NCBI RefSeq assembly: GCF_014257025.1
Contig: NZ_JACMSF010000049.1
Span: 1-64,000, forward strand
Length of the DNA: 64,000 bases
Direction of reading: 5' to 3'
DNA from: Streptomyces cupreus
GTDB lineage: Bacteria; Actinomycetota; Actinomycetes; Streptomycetales; Streptomycetaceae
The position numbers were made by a program, and so were the translations under genes. Shown here in pieces: positions 41,877 to 50,952 of this stretch. Position 1 is the stretch's first letter, and every line of letters begins with the position of its first letter. The notes under the pieces are model-generated. The model had not been told where the DNA came from and did not search any database. It saw only the letters and a program-made list of their open reading frames with translations.

Positions 41877-44696
41877 TCAACCGGAGAAGCCGACGTGCGC
41901 GAGCCGCAGCGGGCCGCGCAGTCTGAGGCGGACGTCGTGGACGCCCTCGGCCGTGAACTCGGCGGTGAGTGTGGTGTAGGCGTACGGGCCTGACGAGGTG
42001 TCCGCTGTGAGGGTCGCCAGCGGTGGCGTGCCGCCCAGGGATATCTCCACCGTTCCCTCGCCGGCCACCGTCGCCGTCACCTCGGTGACGCCGGTGCCGA
42101 AGTCGCAGGCCCGGTAGAGGAGTTCGCCCGCCCGGTCGCCGGCCGGTGTCACCGCGTCGCCCGTCGTCCTCGTGCGGTCGACGATCCCGGTACCGCTCTG
42201 CTCGTCGAAGTCGGCCGCGTCCAGGCCGCGTTCGCGCACCGCGCGCGGGGCCACGGGGTCGCCGTCGAGGATCACCGTCGTTCGCAGCCGGATGTCCTCG
42301 CTGGAGCCGCCGGCCATCACGTCGTACAGGCCCGGGTCGAGGTGCCATCGGCCGTGTGCCACGTCCCAGAACGCGAAGGCGGACAGCGGGACTTCGAAGG
42401 TGAGCTCGGTGCGTTCGCCCGGGCCGAGGGTGACGCGGCGGTGGTCGAGCAGTTCGCGACGGGGGCGCGGGACCGAGGGGTCCACCGCGCGGGTGTACAG
42501 CTGGGCCACTTCGTCGGCGGTCACCCCGCCGATGTTGGTCACCGTGAACGACACGTGCACCGCGTCCTCGGTCACGCGCGTGGACAGGTCGCCGTAGGAG
42601 AACGACGCGTACGACAGCCCGTGGCCGAACGGGTAGAGCGGGGTGCCCTCGAAGTACAGATACGTCTGACGGCCGCCGATCACGTCGTAGTCGAGCAGGT
42701 CGGGGAGGTCGGCGTCGCTCGCGTACCAGGTCTGCGGGAGGCGGCCGGCGGGGGAGACGTCACCGGCCAGGATCCGGGCCAGCGCGGTGCCCGTGGCCTG
42801 GCCGCCGTGGGCCGTCCAGAGCAGGGCCGCAAGGGAGCCCGGTTCGACCGCGTAGGGGTAGGCGGAGACCAGCGCCAGGACCGTCTTCGGGTTGACGGCG
42901 CGGGCCGCGCGCAGCAGCCGCTCCTGGTGGGCGGGCAGGTGCAGGCTCGTACGGTCCTCGGTCTCACGGCCGTTGATGTGCGGGTCGTTGCCCGCCACCA
43001 CCAGTACCACGTCGGCCTGTGCCGCGGCCCGGGCCACCGCCTGCTCGCCTCGCTCGACCACGACCGCTTCGAAGACCTCCGGATTCTCCTCGGCAACCTT
43101 CACGCCGTCTGCGGCGACACAGACGTGGCGACCCGTACCGATGTGCCTGAGGAGGTGTCCCTTGCCGTGCGGTTCGAGCCGGAAGGTCTCCTGTACGACC
43201 CAGCCGCCGGGCTGGTCGGCGGAGGCGCGTACGTACCCGTCCTCGGCGACCGACAGATAGCGGCCGTCGGGCGCCCGGAGCGTCAGCAGGCCCTCGCCCC
43301 AGTCCACCAGCGCGAGTTCGGTGCCGACGGGGTCGGTGGTGAGCGGTGGCAGGTCGGTGCGGCCCGCGAGCAGGGCGGGGTCCAACGCGCCCTCGGCTCC
43401 CCGCACTTCGTCGGAGGCGGCGCCTTCCTGGACGTACAGGAAGAGACCCGTCGACGTTCTCAGCCGAATGCGGTCCACGCCCTCCGCGAACTCCACGCGC
43501 TCGGCGCCGAATCGCTCGTACAGGCCCTCCAGTGGGGTGGAGCGGTGGATCAGCGTGCCGCTGTACCAGTCGAGCTTGCACTCGTCGGCGAGCAGGCCCA
43601 CCACGGCGACACGGCTGCCGGGGGCCAGGGGCAGTACGCCGTCGTTGCGGAGCAGGACGACCGACTGCTCGGCCGCCTCCTGGGCGAGTGCGCGGTGTTC
43701 GGGGGTGTCGAAGGCGCCGGGGTCCTCGTGGTCGTCGAACTCGCCGAGGCGGAAGCGGACCGAGAGCTGACGGCGGACCGCGGTGTCGACGTCGGCCTCG
43801 GTCAGCAGGCCCCGCTCGTACGCCTTCCGCACCCGGGCGGTGATCTTCGAGCTGTCCGTACCGTGGTCAGTGAAGCTGTCGACACCGGCCCGCAGCGAGG
43901 CCGCCGTCGCCTCCTCGTGGGTGTCGAAGTAGTGCTCGGAGTCGACCAGGTTGGAGGGCGCGCCCGCGTCCGAGCAGACCAGCAGCTCCTCCTCGGTCCA
44001 GGTGCGCAAGTGCTCGCGCAGATGGGGCGATACGTGGTTGGGGCGGCCGTTGACCAGGTTGTACGCCGGCATCACCCCGGCCACCGCGCCCGCCTCCACC
44101 GTCTCCTGGAAGGCGCGCAGATCGTACTCGTGCAGGACGCGCGGGTGGATCGAGGAGGACGAGGTGTCGCGGTCCGTCTCGTTGTTGTGGGCCAGCCAGT
44201 GCTTGAGGACCGGCGCGGTGCGCCAGTACGTCGGATGCTCGCCCCGCAGGCCCCGGGTGTACGCGGTGGCGATGGCCGAGGTCAGCTTCGGGTCCTCGGA
44301 GTAGCCCTCCTCGTTGCGGCCCCACAAGGGGTGGCGCAGCAGATTGACCGTCGGGGACCAGACGTTCAGGCCGACGCGCTCGTCGCGGGCGCGCATCGCG
44401 CGGGTCTCCCGGGACACCGCCTCGCCGATCCGGCGCACCAGGTCCGGGTTCCAGGTCGCGCCGAGCCCGACCGCCTGTGGGAACACCGTCGCCGGGCCCA
44501 TCCACGCCACGCCGTGCAGCGCCTCCTGGCCGGTGCGGAACGCGGCGACACCGAGCCGCTCGACGGCGGGGGCGAACTGATGCAGAAATCCGATCTTTTC
44601 GTCGAGCGTGAGCCGCGCCAACAGATCGTCGACGCGCTTCGCGACCGGCAGGCGGGGATCGCGAAAGGGTGGAGTGGGCGGCGAGGGTGCGGTCAC
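41877..44696 (-). CDS. GH3 beta-glucosidase/beta-xylosidase with inserted and C-terminal extra domains
   Basis: The 939-residue glycoside hydrolase has the GH3 core: GQEALHGVAW, SPTVNLLRHPLWGRNEEGYS, KHWLAHNNET, and the nucleophile region LLVCSDAG with Asp243. The (alpha/beta)6 domain and fibronectin-III-like domain (FGHGLSYASFSYG onward) follow. Between them about 110 residues (roughly 440-550) look like a beta-trefoil/fascin-like insert (TGLFLYVQEG, LLTLRAPDGRYLSVAEDG). The last roughly 125 residues resemble a CBM6 carbohydrate-binding module. No signal peptide is seen, so it trims imported oligosaccharides. GTG 44696 follows AAGGGG. It is transcribed away from the importer, with shared operators. 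Confidence 0.9.
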   Translation of the reverse strand: MTAPSPPTPPFRDPRLPVAKRVDDLLARLTLDEKIGFLHQFAPAVERLGVAAFRTGQEALHGVAWMGPATVFPQAVGLGATWNPDLVRRIGEAVSRETRAMRARDERVGLNVWSPTVNLLRHPLWGRNEEGYSEDPKLTSAIATAYTRGLRGEHPTYWRTAPVLKHWLAHNNETDRDTSSSSIHPRVLHEYDLRAFQETVEAGAVAGVMPAYNLVNGRPNHVSPHLREHLRTWTEEELLVCSDAGAPSNLVDSEHYFDTHEEATAASLRAGVDSFTDHGTDSSKITARVRKAYERGLLTEADVDTAVRRQLSVRFRLGEFDDHEDPGAFDTPEHRALAQEAAEQSVVLLRNDGVLPLAPGSRVAVVGLLADECKLDWYSGTLIHRSTPLEGLYERFGAERVEFAEGVDRIRLRTSTGLFLYVQEGAASDEVRGAEGALDPALLAGRTDLPPLTTDPVGTELALVDWGEGLLTLRAPDGRYLSVAEDGYVRASADQPGGWVVQETFRLEPHGKGHLLRHIGTGRHVCVAADGVKVAEENPEVFEAVVVERGEQAVARAAAQADVVLVVAGNDPHINGRETEDRTSLHLPAHQERLLRAARAVNPKTVLALVSAYPYAVEPGSLAALLWTAHGGQATGTALARILAGDVSPAGRLPQTWYASDADLPDLLDYDVIGGRQTYLYFEGTPLYPFGHGLSYASFSYGDLSTRVTEDAVHVSFTVTNIGGVTADEVAQLYTRAVDPSVPRPRRELLDHRRVTLGPGERTELTFEVPLSAFAFWDVAHGRWHLDPGLYDVMAGGSSEDIRLRTTVILDGDPVAPRAVRERGLDAADFDEQSGTGIVDRTRTTGDAVTPAGDRAGELLYRACDFGTGVTEVTATVAGEGTVEISLGGTPPLATLTADTSSGPYAYTTLTAEFTAEGVHDVRLRLRGPLRLAHVGFSG

Positions 44697-44731
44697 TTGG
44701 GATCCCCTTGCGATGGATCGGCGCGGCTCTT

Positions 44732-44745
44732 TCGAAGCGCTTCGA
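44732..44745. promoter_or_regulatory. LacI-family operator (GH3 side)
   Basis: TCGAAGCGCTTCGA is a perfect palindrome, 35 bases upstream of the GH3 start codon. The same sequence occurs at 44891 and, extended, at 59146 beside the LacI-type regulator gene. Confidence 0.85.
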
Positions 44746-44890
44746 TGCTCATTCGACAGAGGGGTGGGTGTCAAGGGATCAGGACCGCCCATTCAAGCGG
44801 CGCATAAGGAATGGTCGGGTCACCTGCGTCGGAGGAATCTTGGAAGCGACCCTTGTGCACCCCTGGGTGTTCACTTAACCTCACAGCACA

Positions 44891-44904
44891 TCGAAGCGCT
44901 TCGA
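44891..44904. promoter_or_regulatory. LacI-family operator (importer side)
   Basis: Second perfect TCGAAGCGCTTCGA, 114 bases upstream of the importer binding-protein gene, placed to control that operon. Confidence 0.85.
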
Positions 44905-45018
44905 CTACAGGGCGACAGATTGGTCGGAGGACTGCTTCCGCTCAGCCAGTTCCACTTACGACACCGCAGCCGACGGCCCACCGCCGGGTGTCCAGGTGCG
45001 CCATGAAGGGTTGACGCA

Positions 45019-46710
45019 ATGACGCCGAACGCCTCCTCCGCCTCGTCCGCACCCAGCCGGAGAAGCTTCCTCGCCTCCTCGGCGGTCGCCGCCGCAGCGG
45101 TGGCGGGAGGAATGCCGCTGCTTGCCGCGTGCGGCGACTCGGGCAGCGGCTCGGGCGAAGGCACCACCTCGGGCAAGGACGCCAAGAAGATCCTGCCGGC
45201 CTACGTCGCCAGCAATGTCGTCGTGCCGGACATCCCCGCCAAGAACGGCTCCGCGATCGGCTTCACCAGCAAGCTGGACCTCGCCACCCTGAAGACGTCG
45301 GTCCCCAAGAAGCTCGGCAAGGGCTCCAAGGTCACCATCATGTCGCCGTTCTGGGGCTCGCCGCCCAAGAGCGACAACGCCTACTACAAGGGCATGAACG
45401 ACCTCATCGGCGTCGATGTCGTCTGGCAGAACCAGGACGGCAACACCTACGAGCAGAAGCTCGGCGCCGTGCTCGCCTCCAGCGACGTCCCGGACGTGGT
45501 GGTCGTCCCCGGCTGGAACATGAACGGCAAGATACCCACCGCCATCATCAGCAAGTTCGCCGACCTCGGCCCCTACCTGTCCGGCGACGCGGTCAAGGAC
45601 TACCCGAACCTCGCCGCGATCCCCACGGAGTCGTGGCAGCGCTCCATCTTCGGCGGCAAGCTGCGCGGTCTGCCGATGCCGGCGCCATGGGCCCCCAGCA
45701 TCGTGCCCCTGTACCGCCAGGACATCTTCGACAAGGAGGGGTACGAAATCCCCACCTCCTGCGACGAGTTCATGGCCCTGGCCAAGGACATCACCAACGC
45801 CAAGGCCAAGCGCTGGGCGTGCCTGGACATGAAGTGGACCGCCTGGCAGGCCTTCGGCGTCTTCTCCGGCAGCGAGAAGCCGCTCGGCTGGAACATGGTC
45901 GACGGAAAGCTGGTCTACCGCATCGAGACCGAGGAGTACCTCGAAGCGCTGGAGTGGTCCCGCAAGCTCTTCGAGGCGGGCGTCGTCCACCCCGACTCCA
46001 AGATGGGCAAGAACGCCCCTGACGCGGGGCCCAAGTTCGCGGCGGGCGAGTTCCTGATCTACCCCAACAACATCTCCCAGTGGTGGAGCCGCACCGCTGA
46101 ACAGGCCGTCCAGAACCCGGACTTCAAGATCTGGGGCATGGACGTCTGGGGCCATGACGGCGGCGACCCCACCATCTATGCCGAACAGCCCGCCGGCATC
46201 TTCGCCTTCGTCAACAAGAAGGCCTCCGAGGCGGTCATCCGTGACGTGCTGGCCGTCGCGAACGTCACCGCGGCGCCGTACGGCACCAAGGAGTACATGA
46301 TGACCAACTACGGTGTGGAGGGCACCCACTACACCGTCAAGGACGGCGTCCCCACCAAGACCGACCAGGGCAACATCGACGTGATGAACGCCTATGTCAT
46401 GGTGGCGAGCCCCGCCGCGACCCTCGCGCACCCCGACTTCCCCGAGGTCGCCAAGGGCCAGGTCGAGTGGCAGCAGCGGATGGGTGCCTTCACCAAGAAG
46501 TCCTCCTTCTGGGGCATGCAGATCACCGAGCCGAGCCGCTACACCAACCTGTCCAACGACATGGAGCAGATGGAGGACGACGTCGTCCGCGGCCGCAAGA
46601 AGATCAGCGACATGCAGCAGTGGATCTCCGACTGGAAGAGCAAGGGCGGCGACAAGCTGCGCGACTGGTACAAGCAGATCCTCGACGAGAACGGCTCCGC
46701 GGCCAACTGA
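45019..46710 (+). CDS. Oligosaccharide ABC transporter substrate-binding lipoprotein
   Basis: The 563-residue protein has a twin-arginine signal (SRRSFLASSAVAA) ending in lipobox LLAAC (Cys38). The large size and the pattern of the body (KVTIMSPFWGSPP, FGGKLRGLPMPAPWAPSIVP) place it with LplA-type family 1 binding proteins that take larger oligosaccharides. Many Trp and Tyr residues (for example QWWSRT, DVWGHDG) suit sugar binding. From its neighbours the ligand is most likely a xyloglucan oligosaccharide. ATG 45019 has GAAGGG upstream. It leads an operon with two permeases but no ATPase gene. Confidence 0.87.
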   Translation: MTPNASSASSAPSRRSFLASSAVAAAAVAGGMPLLAACGDSGSGSGEGTTSGKDAKKILPAYVASNVVVPDIPAKNGSAIGFTSKLDLATLKTSVPKKLGKGSKVTIMSPFWGSPPKSDNAYYKGMNDLIGVDVVWQNQDGNTYEQKLGAVLASSDVPDVVVVPGWNMNGKIPTAIISKFADLGPYLSGDAVKDYPNLAAIPTESWQRSIFGGKLRGLPMPAPWAPSIVPLYRQDIFDKEGYEIPTSCDEFMALAKDITNAKAKRWACLDMKWTAWQAFGVFSGSEKPLGWNMVDGKLVYRIETEEYLEALEWSRKLFEAGVVHPDSKMGKNAPDAGPKFAAGEFLIYPNNISQWWSRTAEQAVQNPDFKIWGMDVWGHDGGDPTIYAEQPAGIFAFVNKKASEAVIRDVLAVANVTAAPYGTKEYMMTNYGVEGTHYTVKDGVPTKTDQGNIDVMNAYVMVASPAATLAHPDFPEVAKGQVEWQQRMGAFTKKSSFWGMQITEPSRYTNLSNDMEQMEDDVVRGRKKISDMQQWISDWKSKGGDKLRDWYKQILDENGSAAN

Positions 46711-46737
46711 CCGGGCACCGAGGCAAGGAGAACGGCC

Positions 46738-47772
46738 GTGTCCCACAGCACGGTGCCTCGGAGCAGACCCGAGGCCGACATGACGGCGAAGTCCCCGGTG
46801 GCGTCCGACGGCGCCGCCGGGGCGGGGGGCAAGCCGCCCTCGGGGAAACTGAGTCTGCGGCTCAGATTCAGACACGATCGCGTCCTGCTCCTGATGACCC
46901 TGCCGGCCGTCGCCCTGATCCTGCTCTTCAACTACGTGCCGATTCTCGGCAACGTGGTCGCCTTCCAGGACTACGACCCGTACATCAGTGAAAACGGCAT
47001 CGTCTCCATCTGGAACAGCCCCTGGGTGGGCTTTGAGAACTTCCAGCGGATCTTCGAGGACTCCGCCTTCTGGCAGGCGGTCCAGAACACGCTGGTGCTG
47101 TTCTTCCTCCAGCTCGTGCTGTTCTTCCCGATCCCGATTCTGCTCGCGCTGCTCATCAACAGCGTGGTCAGGCCCCGGGTGCGGGCGATCGCGCAGGCTG
47201 TTCTCTATCTGCCGCACTTCTTCTCGTGGGTGCTGGTGATCGCGGTCTTCCAGCAACTGCTCGGCGGCGCCGGGCTGCTCTCGACACTGCTGCGCGACCA
47301 CGGGTACGACGGGCTCGACATCATGACCGACCCGAGCACCTTCAAGTTCCTGGTCACCGCCCAGGCGGTATGGAAGGACGCCGGCTGGGGGATCATCGTC
47401 TTCCTCGCCGCGCTGGCGGCCGTCAGCCCCGATCTGTACGAGGCCGCCGCGATGGACGGCGCGGGCCGCCGGCGCCGGATGTGGCACGTCACGCTGCCCG
47501 CGCTGCGGCCGGTGATCGCGCTGCTGCTGGTGCTGCGCGTCGGCGACGCCCTGACCGTCGGCTTCGAACAGATCCTGCTCCAACGCGATGCCGTGGGACC
47601 GGGCGCGTCGGAAGTGCTCGACACCTTCGTGTGGTGGAACGGCGTCCGCAACCAGGACTTCGGCTACGCGGCCGCCGCCGGGCTCGTCAAGGGCGTCATC
47701 AGCATCGGACTCGTCCTGGCCGCGAACAAGGTGGCCCATCTGATGGGAGAGCAGGGGGTGTACAAGAAGTGA
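46738..47772 (+). CDS. Oligosaccharide ABC transporter permease (LplB-like)
   Basis: The 344-residue permease has an unordered N-terminus of about 50 residues, then about six helices beginning RVLLLMTLPAVALILLFNYV, with the EAA-type loop YEAAAMDGAGRRRRMWHVTL. The first helices and LYLPHFFSWVLVIAVF fit the LplB/YtcP branch that pairs with LplA-type binding proteins. GTG 46738 follows AAGGAG (46725-46730). The stop overlaps the GTG of the second permease. Confidence 0.9.
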   Translation: MSHSTVPRSRPEADMTAKSPVASDGAAGAGGKPPSGKLSLRLRFRHDRVLLLMTLPAVALILLFNYVPILGNVVAFQDYDPYISENGIVSIWNSPWVGFENFQRIFEDSAFWQAVQNTLVLFFLQLVLFFPIPILLALLINSVVRPRVRAIAQAVLYLPHFFSWVLVIAVFQQLLGGAGLLSTLLRDHGYDGLDIMTDPSTFKFLVTAQAVWKDAGWGIIVFLAALAAVSPDLYEAAAMDGAGRRRRMWHVTLPALRPVIALLLVLRVGDALTVGFEQILLQRDAVGPGASEVLDTFVWWNGVRNQDFGYAAAAGLVKGVISIGLVLAANKVAHLMGEQGVYKK

Positions 47773-48698
47773 CCACGGTCCTTGAGAAGCCGGTACGCAA
47801 TCGCTGGGCCGCTCCGCCACGGCCGGTCTGGGAGGAACAGCCGACGAAGGTCGGCCTCGCGAGCAAGGGGCTGGTGCTGGGCATCGCCTGCCTCGCGATC
47901 CTGTTCCCGCTCTGGATCGTCATCGTCACCAGTCTCTCCACGCGCAGGACCATCGACGAGGCAGGTGGTCTGGTGATGGTGCCGAAGGACATCACCTTCG
48001 TCGCCTATCAGGAGCTGCTGAGCGGTGGGCAGGTGACCCGGGCGGCGATCATCAGCGTGCTCGTCACGCTCGTCGGTACGGCGTTCTCGATGACGGTGTC
48101 CGTGCTGTGCGCGTACGGGCTCTCCCGCAGCGGGTCGCTCGGGCACCGGTGGATTCTGATGACCCTGCTGGCCACGATGTTCTTCAGTGCCGGTCTCATT
48201 CCGACGTATCTGCTGGTGCAGACGCTCGGGCTGACCGACAGCTATCTCGCGCTGATCCTGCCCAGTGCGCTCAGTGTCTTCAACATCCTTGTGCTGCGTG
48301 GGTTCTTCATGGGGATCTCGCAGGAGCTGATCGACAGTGCGCGGATCGACGGGGCGGGGGATGTCCGGATCCTCTGGCGGATCGTCCTTCCGCTGTCCCG
48401 GGCCGTCGTCGCCGTGATCACGTTGTTCTACGCGGTCGGGTACTGGAGTGCGTGGTTCAACGCGTCGCTGTATCTGAACGATCAGGACATGATGCCGTTG
48501 CAGAACGTGATGATTCAGCTGGTGCAGAAGCAAGAGGCCCCAGTGGGACTGGGTCAGGCCATCAAGACGGGGCAACTGTCCGGGCTGGCCGTGCAGATGG
48601 CGGTCATGGTGATGGCGTTGCTTCCGGTGGCTGTTCTTTCGCCCTTTGTCCAGCGGCACTTCAAGAAGGGCATGCTGACCGGTGCGGTAAAGGGTTGA
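47769..48698 (+). CDS. Oligosaccharide ABC transporter permease (YtcP-like)
   Basis: The 309-residue second permease has about six helices starting LVLGIACLAILFPLWIVIVT and the loop IDSARIDGAGDVRILWRIVL for ATPase contact. GTG 47769 overlaps the previous stop (GTGA). No ATPase gene follows. In Streptomyces the shared ATPase MsiK, encoded elsewhere, energises such sugar importers, and this is the likely partner here. Confidence 0.9.
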   Translation: MTTVLEKPVRNRWAAPPRPVWEEQPTKVGLASKGLVLGIACLAILFPLWIVIVTSLSTRRTIDEAGGLVMVPKDITFVAYQELLSGGQVTRAAIISVLVTLVGTAFSMTVSVLCAYGLSRSGSLGHRWILMTLLATMFFSAGLIPTYLLVQTLGLTDSYLALILPSALSVFNILVLRGFFMGISQELIDSARIDGAGDVRILWRIVLPLSRAVVAVITLFYAVGYWSAWFNASLYLNDQDMMPLQNVMIQLVQKQEAPVGLGQAIKTGQLSGLAVQMAVMVMALLPVAVLSPFVQRHFKKGMLTGAVKG

Positions 48699-48699
48699 T

Positions 48700-48727
48700 G
48701 CAGTTCCTCGCGCCCCTGGGTAGGTTC
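48700..48727. repeat. Short fragment of a Streptomyces intergenic repeat
   Basis: GCAGTTCCTCGCGCCCCTGG resembles the common Streptomyces intergenic element GCAGTTCCCCGCGCCCCT. It lies between the importer and the GH74 gene. It is too short to be sure. Confidence 0.45.
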
Positions 48728-48759
48728 ACGTCCCCCTTCTTATAAGACTGAGGTGTGTC

Positions 48760-50952
48760 ATGCACATGTCCCGACCTACCAGACGAGCCGTCCTCGTCGG
48801 GAGTGCCGCCGGTGTGGTGCTCGCCGGCCTCCCGTCCGTCCAAGGGCGCGCGCAGGCCGCCTCTGCCGCCCCCACTGGGTACCGCTGGCGCAACGCCGTC
48901 ATCGGCGGTACCGGATTCATCACCGGTGTTCTCTTCCATCCCTCCGTCCGTGGGCTCGCCTACGCCCGTACCGATATCGGGGGCGCCTATCGATGGGACG
49001 ACCGCACCGCCCGTTGGACCCCCCTCCTCGATCACCTCGGGTGGGACGACTGGAATCTGCTCGGTGTCGAGGCCATGGCCGTTGATCCGGCCCACCCCGG
49101 GCGGCTCTATCTCGCCGTCGGTACGTACGCCCAGTCCTGGGCCTCCAATGGTGCCGTTCTGCGCTCCGACGACCGCGGTGCCACCTGGACCCGTACCGAC
49201 CTCGATGTGAAGCTCGGGGCCAATGAGGACGGGCGGGGGGCCGGTGAGCGGCTGCTCGTCGATCCTCGGGACAGTGACACCCTGTGGCTCGGGACCCGGC
49301 ACGACGGGTTGCTGAAGTCGACCGACCGGGGGGCCACTTGGGCCGCCGTCAGTGGCTTCCCGGGCGCGCCCAGTGCCTCCGGGCAGGGCGTCACCCTGCT
49401 CGTCGCCGCCGAGCGTGCCGTCTATGCCGGCTGGGGTGACTCCGACGGCACCGGCGCCAACCTCTACCGCACCTCCGACGGCACCACCTGGCAAGCCGTA
49501 CCCGGGCAGCCCTCCGGCACCGCCGCCAGGGTGCCGATCCGCGCCGCCTACGACAAGGCCACCCGGCACCTGTACCTGACGTACGCCAACGCGCCCGGGC
49601 CCAATGGGCAGTCCGACGGCAGCGTGCACCGGCTGTGCACCCTCGACGGGAAGTGGACCGAGGTCACGCCGGTGAAGCCAGGCGGTGACGACGCCTTCGG
49701 GTACGGCGGTGTCGCCGTCGACCCCCGTCGGCCCGGAACCGTCGTCGTCTCCACCAACAACCGGTGGGCCGCCGTCGACACCGTCTTCCGGAGCACCGAC
49801 GGCGGGCGCACCTGGACGTCCCTGAAGGACTCCGCTGTTCTCGACGTGTCCGAGACCCCCTATCTCAAGTGGGGCGGTGACGCCCCCAAGTTCGGCTGGT
49901 GGATCCAGGCGCTCGCCCTCGACCCGTACGACTCCAAGCACCTCGTCTTCGGCACCGGCGCCACCCTCTACGGCACCCGGGACCTGAAGAACTGGGCCCC
50001 GCAGATCCGCGGCCTGGAGGAGGCCTCGGTGGTGCAGCTGGTGTCGCCCCCGGTCGGGGAGGCGCACCTGCTCAGCGGGTCCAGGGACATCGGCGTGATG
50101 TACCACGACACGCTCACCGCGTCCCCCTCGCGCGGCATGGCCACGAACCCCGTGTTCGGGTCGGCGACGGGACTCGCGCAGGCCGCGGCGAAGCCGGCGT
50201 ACGTCGTCCGCACGGGCTGGGGCGACCACGGCAACGGCGCGTACTCCGACGACGGCGGACGGACCTGGGCGCCCTTCGCGGGCCAGCCCGACATCGCCAG
50301 GAACGCACCGGGGCCGATCGCCACCAACGCGGACGGCAGCGCGCTGCTCTGGGTCTTCGTGCACTGGGACGGCACCAAGTACCCCGCCTACCGCTCCACG
50401 GACAACGGCTCCACCTGGACCGAGGTCCCCTCCTTCCCGAAGGGCGCCACGCCGGTCGCCGACCCGGCCGACCCGACGCTCTTCTACGCGTACGACACCG
50501 ATACAGGAACGCTACTCGCGAGCACTGACAGTGGCCTCTCCTTCACAGCGCGTGCGACCGGGCTGCCCTCCGGCGACAGCCAGTTCAAGGTGGTCGCGGC
50601 GCCGGGCAGATCCGGCGATCTATGGCTGAGCGCCAAGTGGAACGGCCTTTACCGCTCCACCGACGGCGGAGCGAGCTTCTCGAAGGTCGACAGCTGCTGG
50701 GCCTCGTACACCCTCGGATTCGGCAAGGCGGCCGACGGCGCCGACTATCCGGCGATCTACCAGGTCGGCTCGACGGAGGCGATCACCGCCGTCCACCGCT
50801 CCGACGACGGCGCCAAGAGCTGGGTCCGCATCAATGACGACCAGCATCAGTGGGGCTGGATCGGCGAGACCATCACCGGCGACCCGCGCGTGTACGGCCG
50901 CGTGTACCTGGCGACCAACGGCCGGGGCGTCCAGTACGGGGAGCCCACGTGA
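48760..50952 (+). CDS. GH74 xyloglucanase, exported
   Basis: The 730-residue protein has a Tat-like signal (MSRPTRRAVLVGSAAGVVLA) and then the two seven-bladed propellers of GH74 endo-xyloglucanases. Typical features are GGTGFITGVLFHPSVRGLAY followed by ARTDIGGAYRWD, and many Asp-box-like repeats such as SDDRGATW, STDRGATW, STDGGRTW and STDNGSTW. Likely catalytic aspartates are D72 in ARTDIGG and D442 in SRDIGV. The family cuts the glucan backbone of xyloglucan at or near substituted glucose. No binding module is attached. GTG of the GH42 gene overlaps its stop. Confidence 0.92.
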   Translation: MHMSRPTRRAVLVGSAAGVVLAGLPSVQGRAQAASAAPTGYRWRNAVIGGTGFITGVLFHPSVRGLAYARTDIGGAYRWDDRTARWTPLLDHLGWDDWNLLGVEAMAVDPAHPGRLYLAVGTYAQSWASNGAVLRSDDRGATWTRTDLDVKLGANEDGRGAGERLLVDPRDSDTLWLGTRHDGLLKSTDRGATWAAVSGFPGAPSASGQGVTLLVAAERAVYAGWGDSDGTGANLYRTSDGTTWQAVPGQPSGTAARVPIRAAYDKATRHLYLTYANAPGPNGQSDGSVHRLCTLDGKWTEVTPVKPGGDDAFGYGGVAVDPRRPGTVVVSTNNRWAAVDTVFRSTDGGRTWTSLKDSAVLDVSETPYLKWGGDAPKFGWWIQALALDPYDSKHLVFGTGATLYGTRDLKNWAPQIRGLEEASVVQLVSPPVGEAHLLSGSRDIGVMYHDTLTASPSRGMATNPVFGSATGLAQAAAKPAYVVRTGWGDHGNGAYSDDGGRTWAPFAGQPDIARNAPGPIATNADGSALLWVFVHWDGTKYPAYRSTDNGSTWTEVPSFPKGATPVADPADPTLFYAYDTDTGTLLASTDSGLSFTARATGLPSGDSQFKVVAAPGRSGDLWLSAKWNGLYRSTDGGASFSKVDSCWASYTLGFGKAADGADYPAIYQVGSTEAITAVHRSDDGAKSWVRINDDQHQWGWIGETITGDPRVYGRVYLATNGRGVQYGEPT

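Larger units (their letters stand above)
44697..45018. promoter_or_regulatory. Divergent promoter region of GH3 and sugar importer
   Basis: This 322-base gene-free stretch separates the minus-strand GH3 gene from the plus-strand importer. It holds two identical 14-bp palindromes, 145 bases apart, one for each gene start. I see no clear -35/-10 pair for either. Short open frames here have no coding features. Confidence 0.8.

Noticed and set aside
44669..45014. Short plus-strand frames in the GH3/importer gap
   Set aside because: They cross both operators, have no convincing ribosome site and no recognisable protein features.
44956..47820. A 954-codon open frame on the minus strand
   Set aside because: Antisense of the importer genes, which have clear family motifs. 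Such long antisense frames are expected at this GC content.
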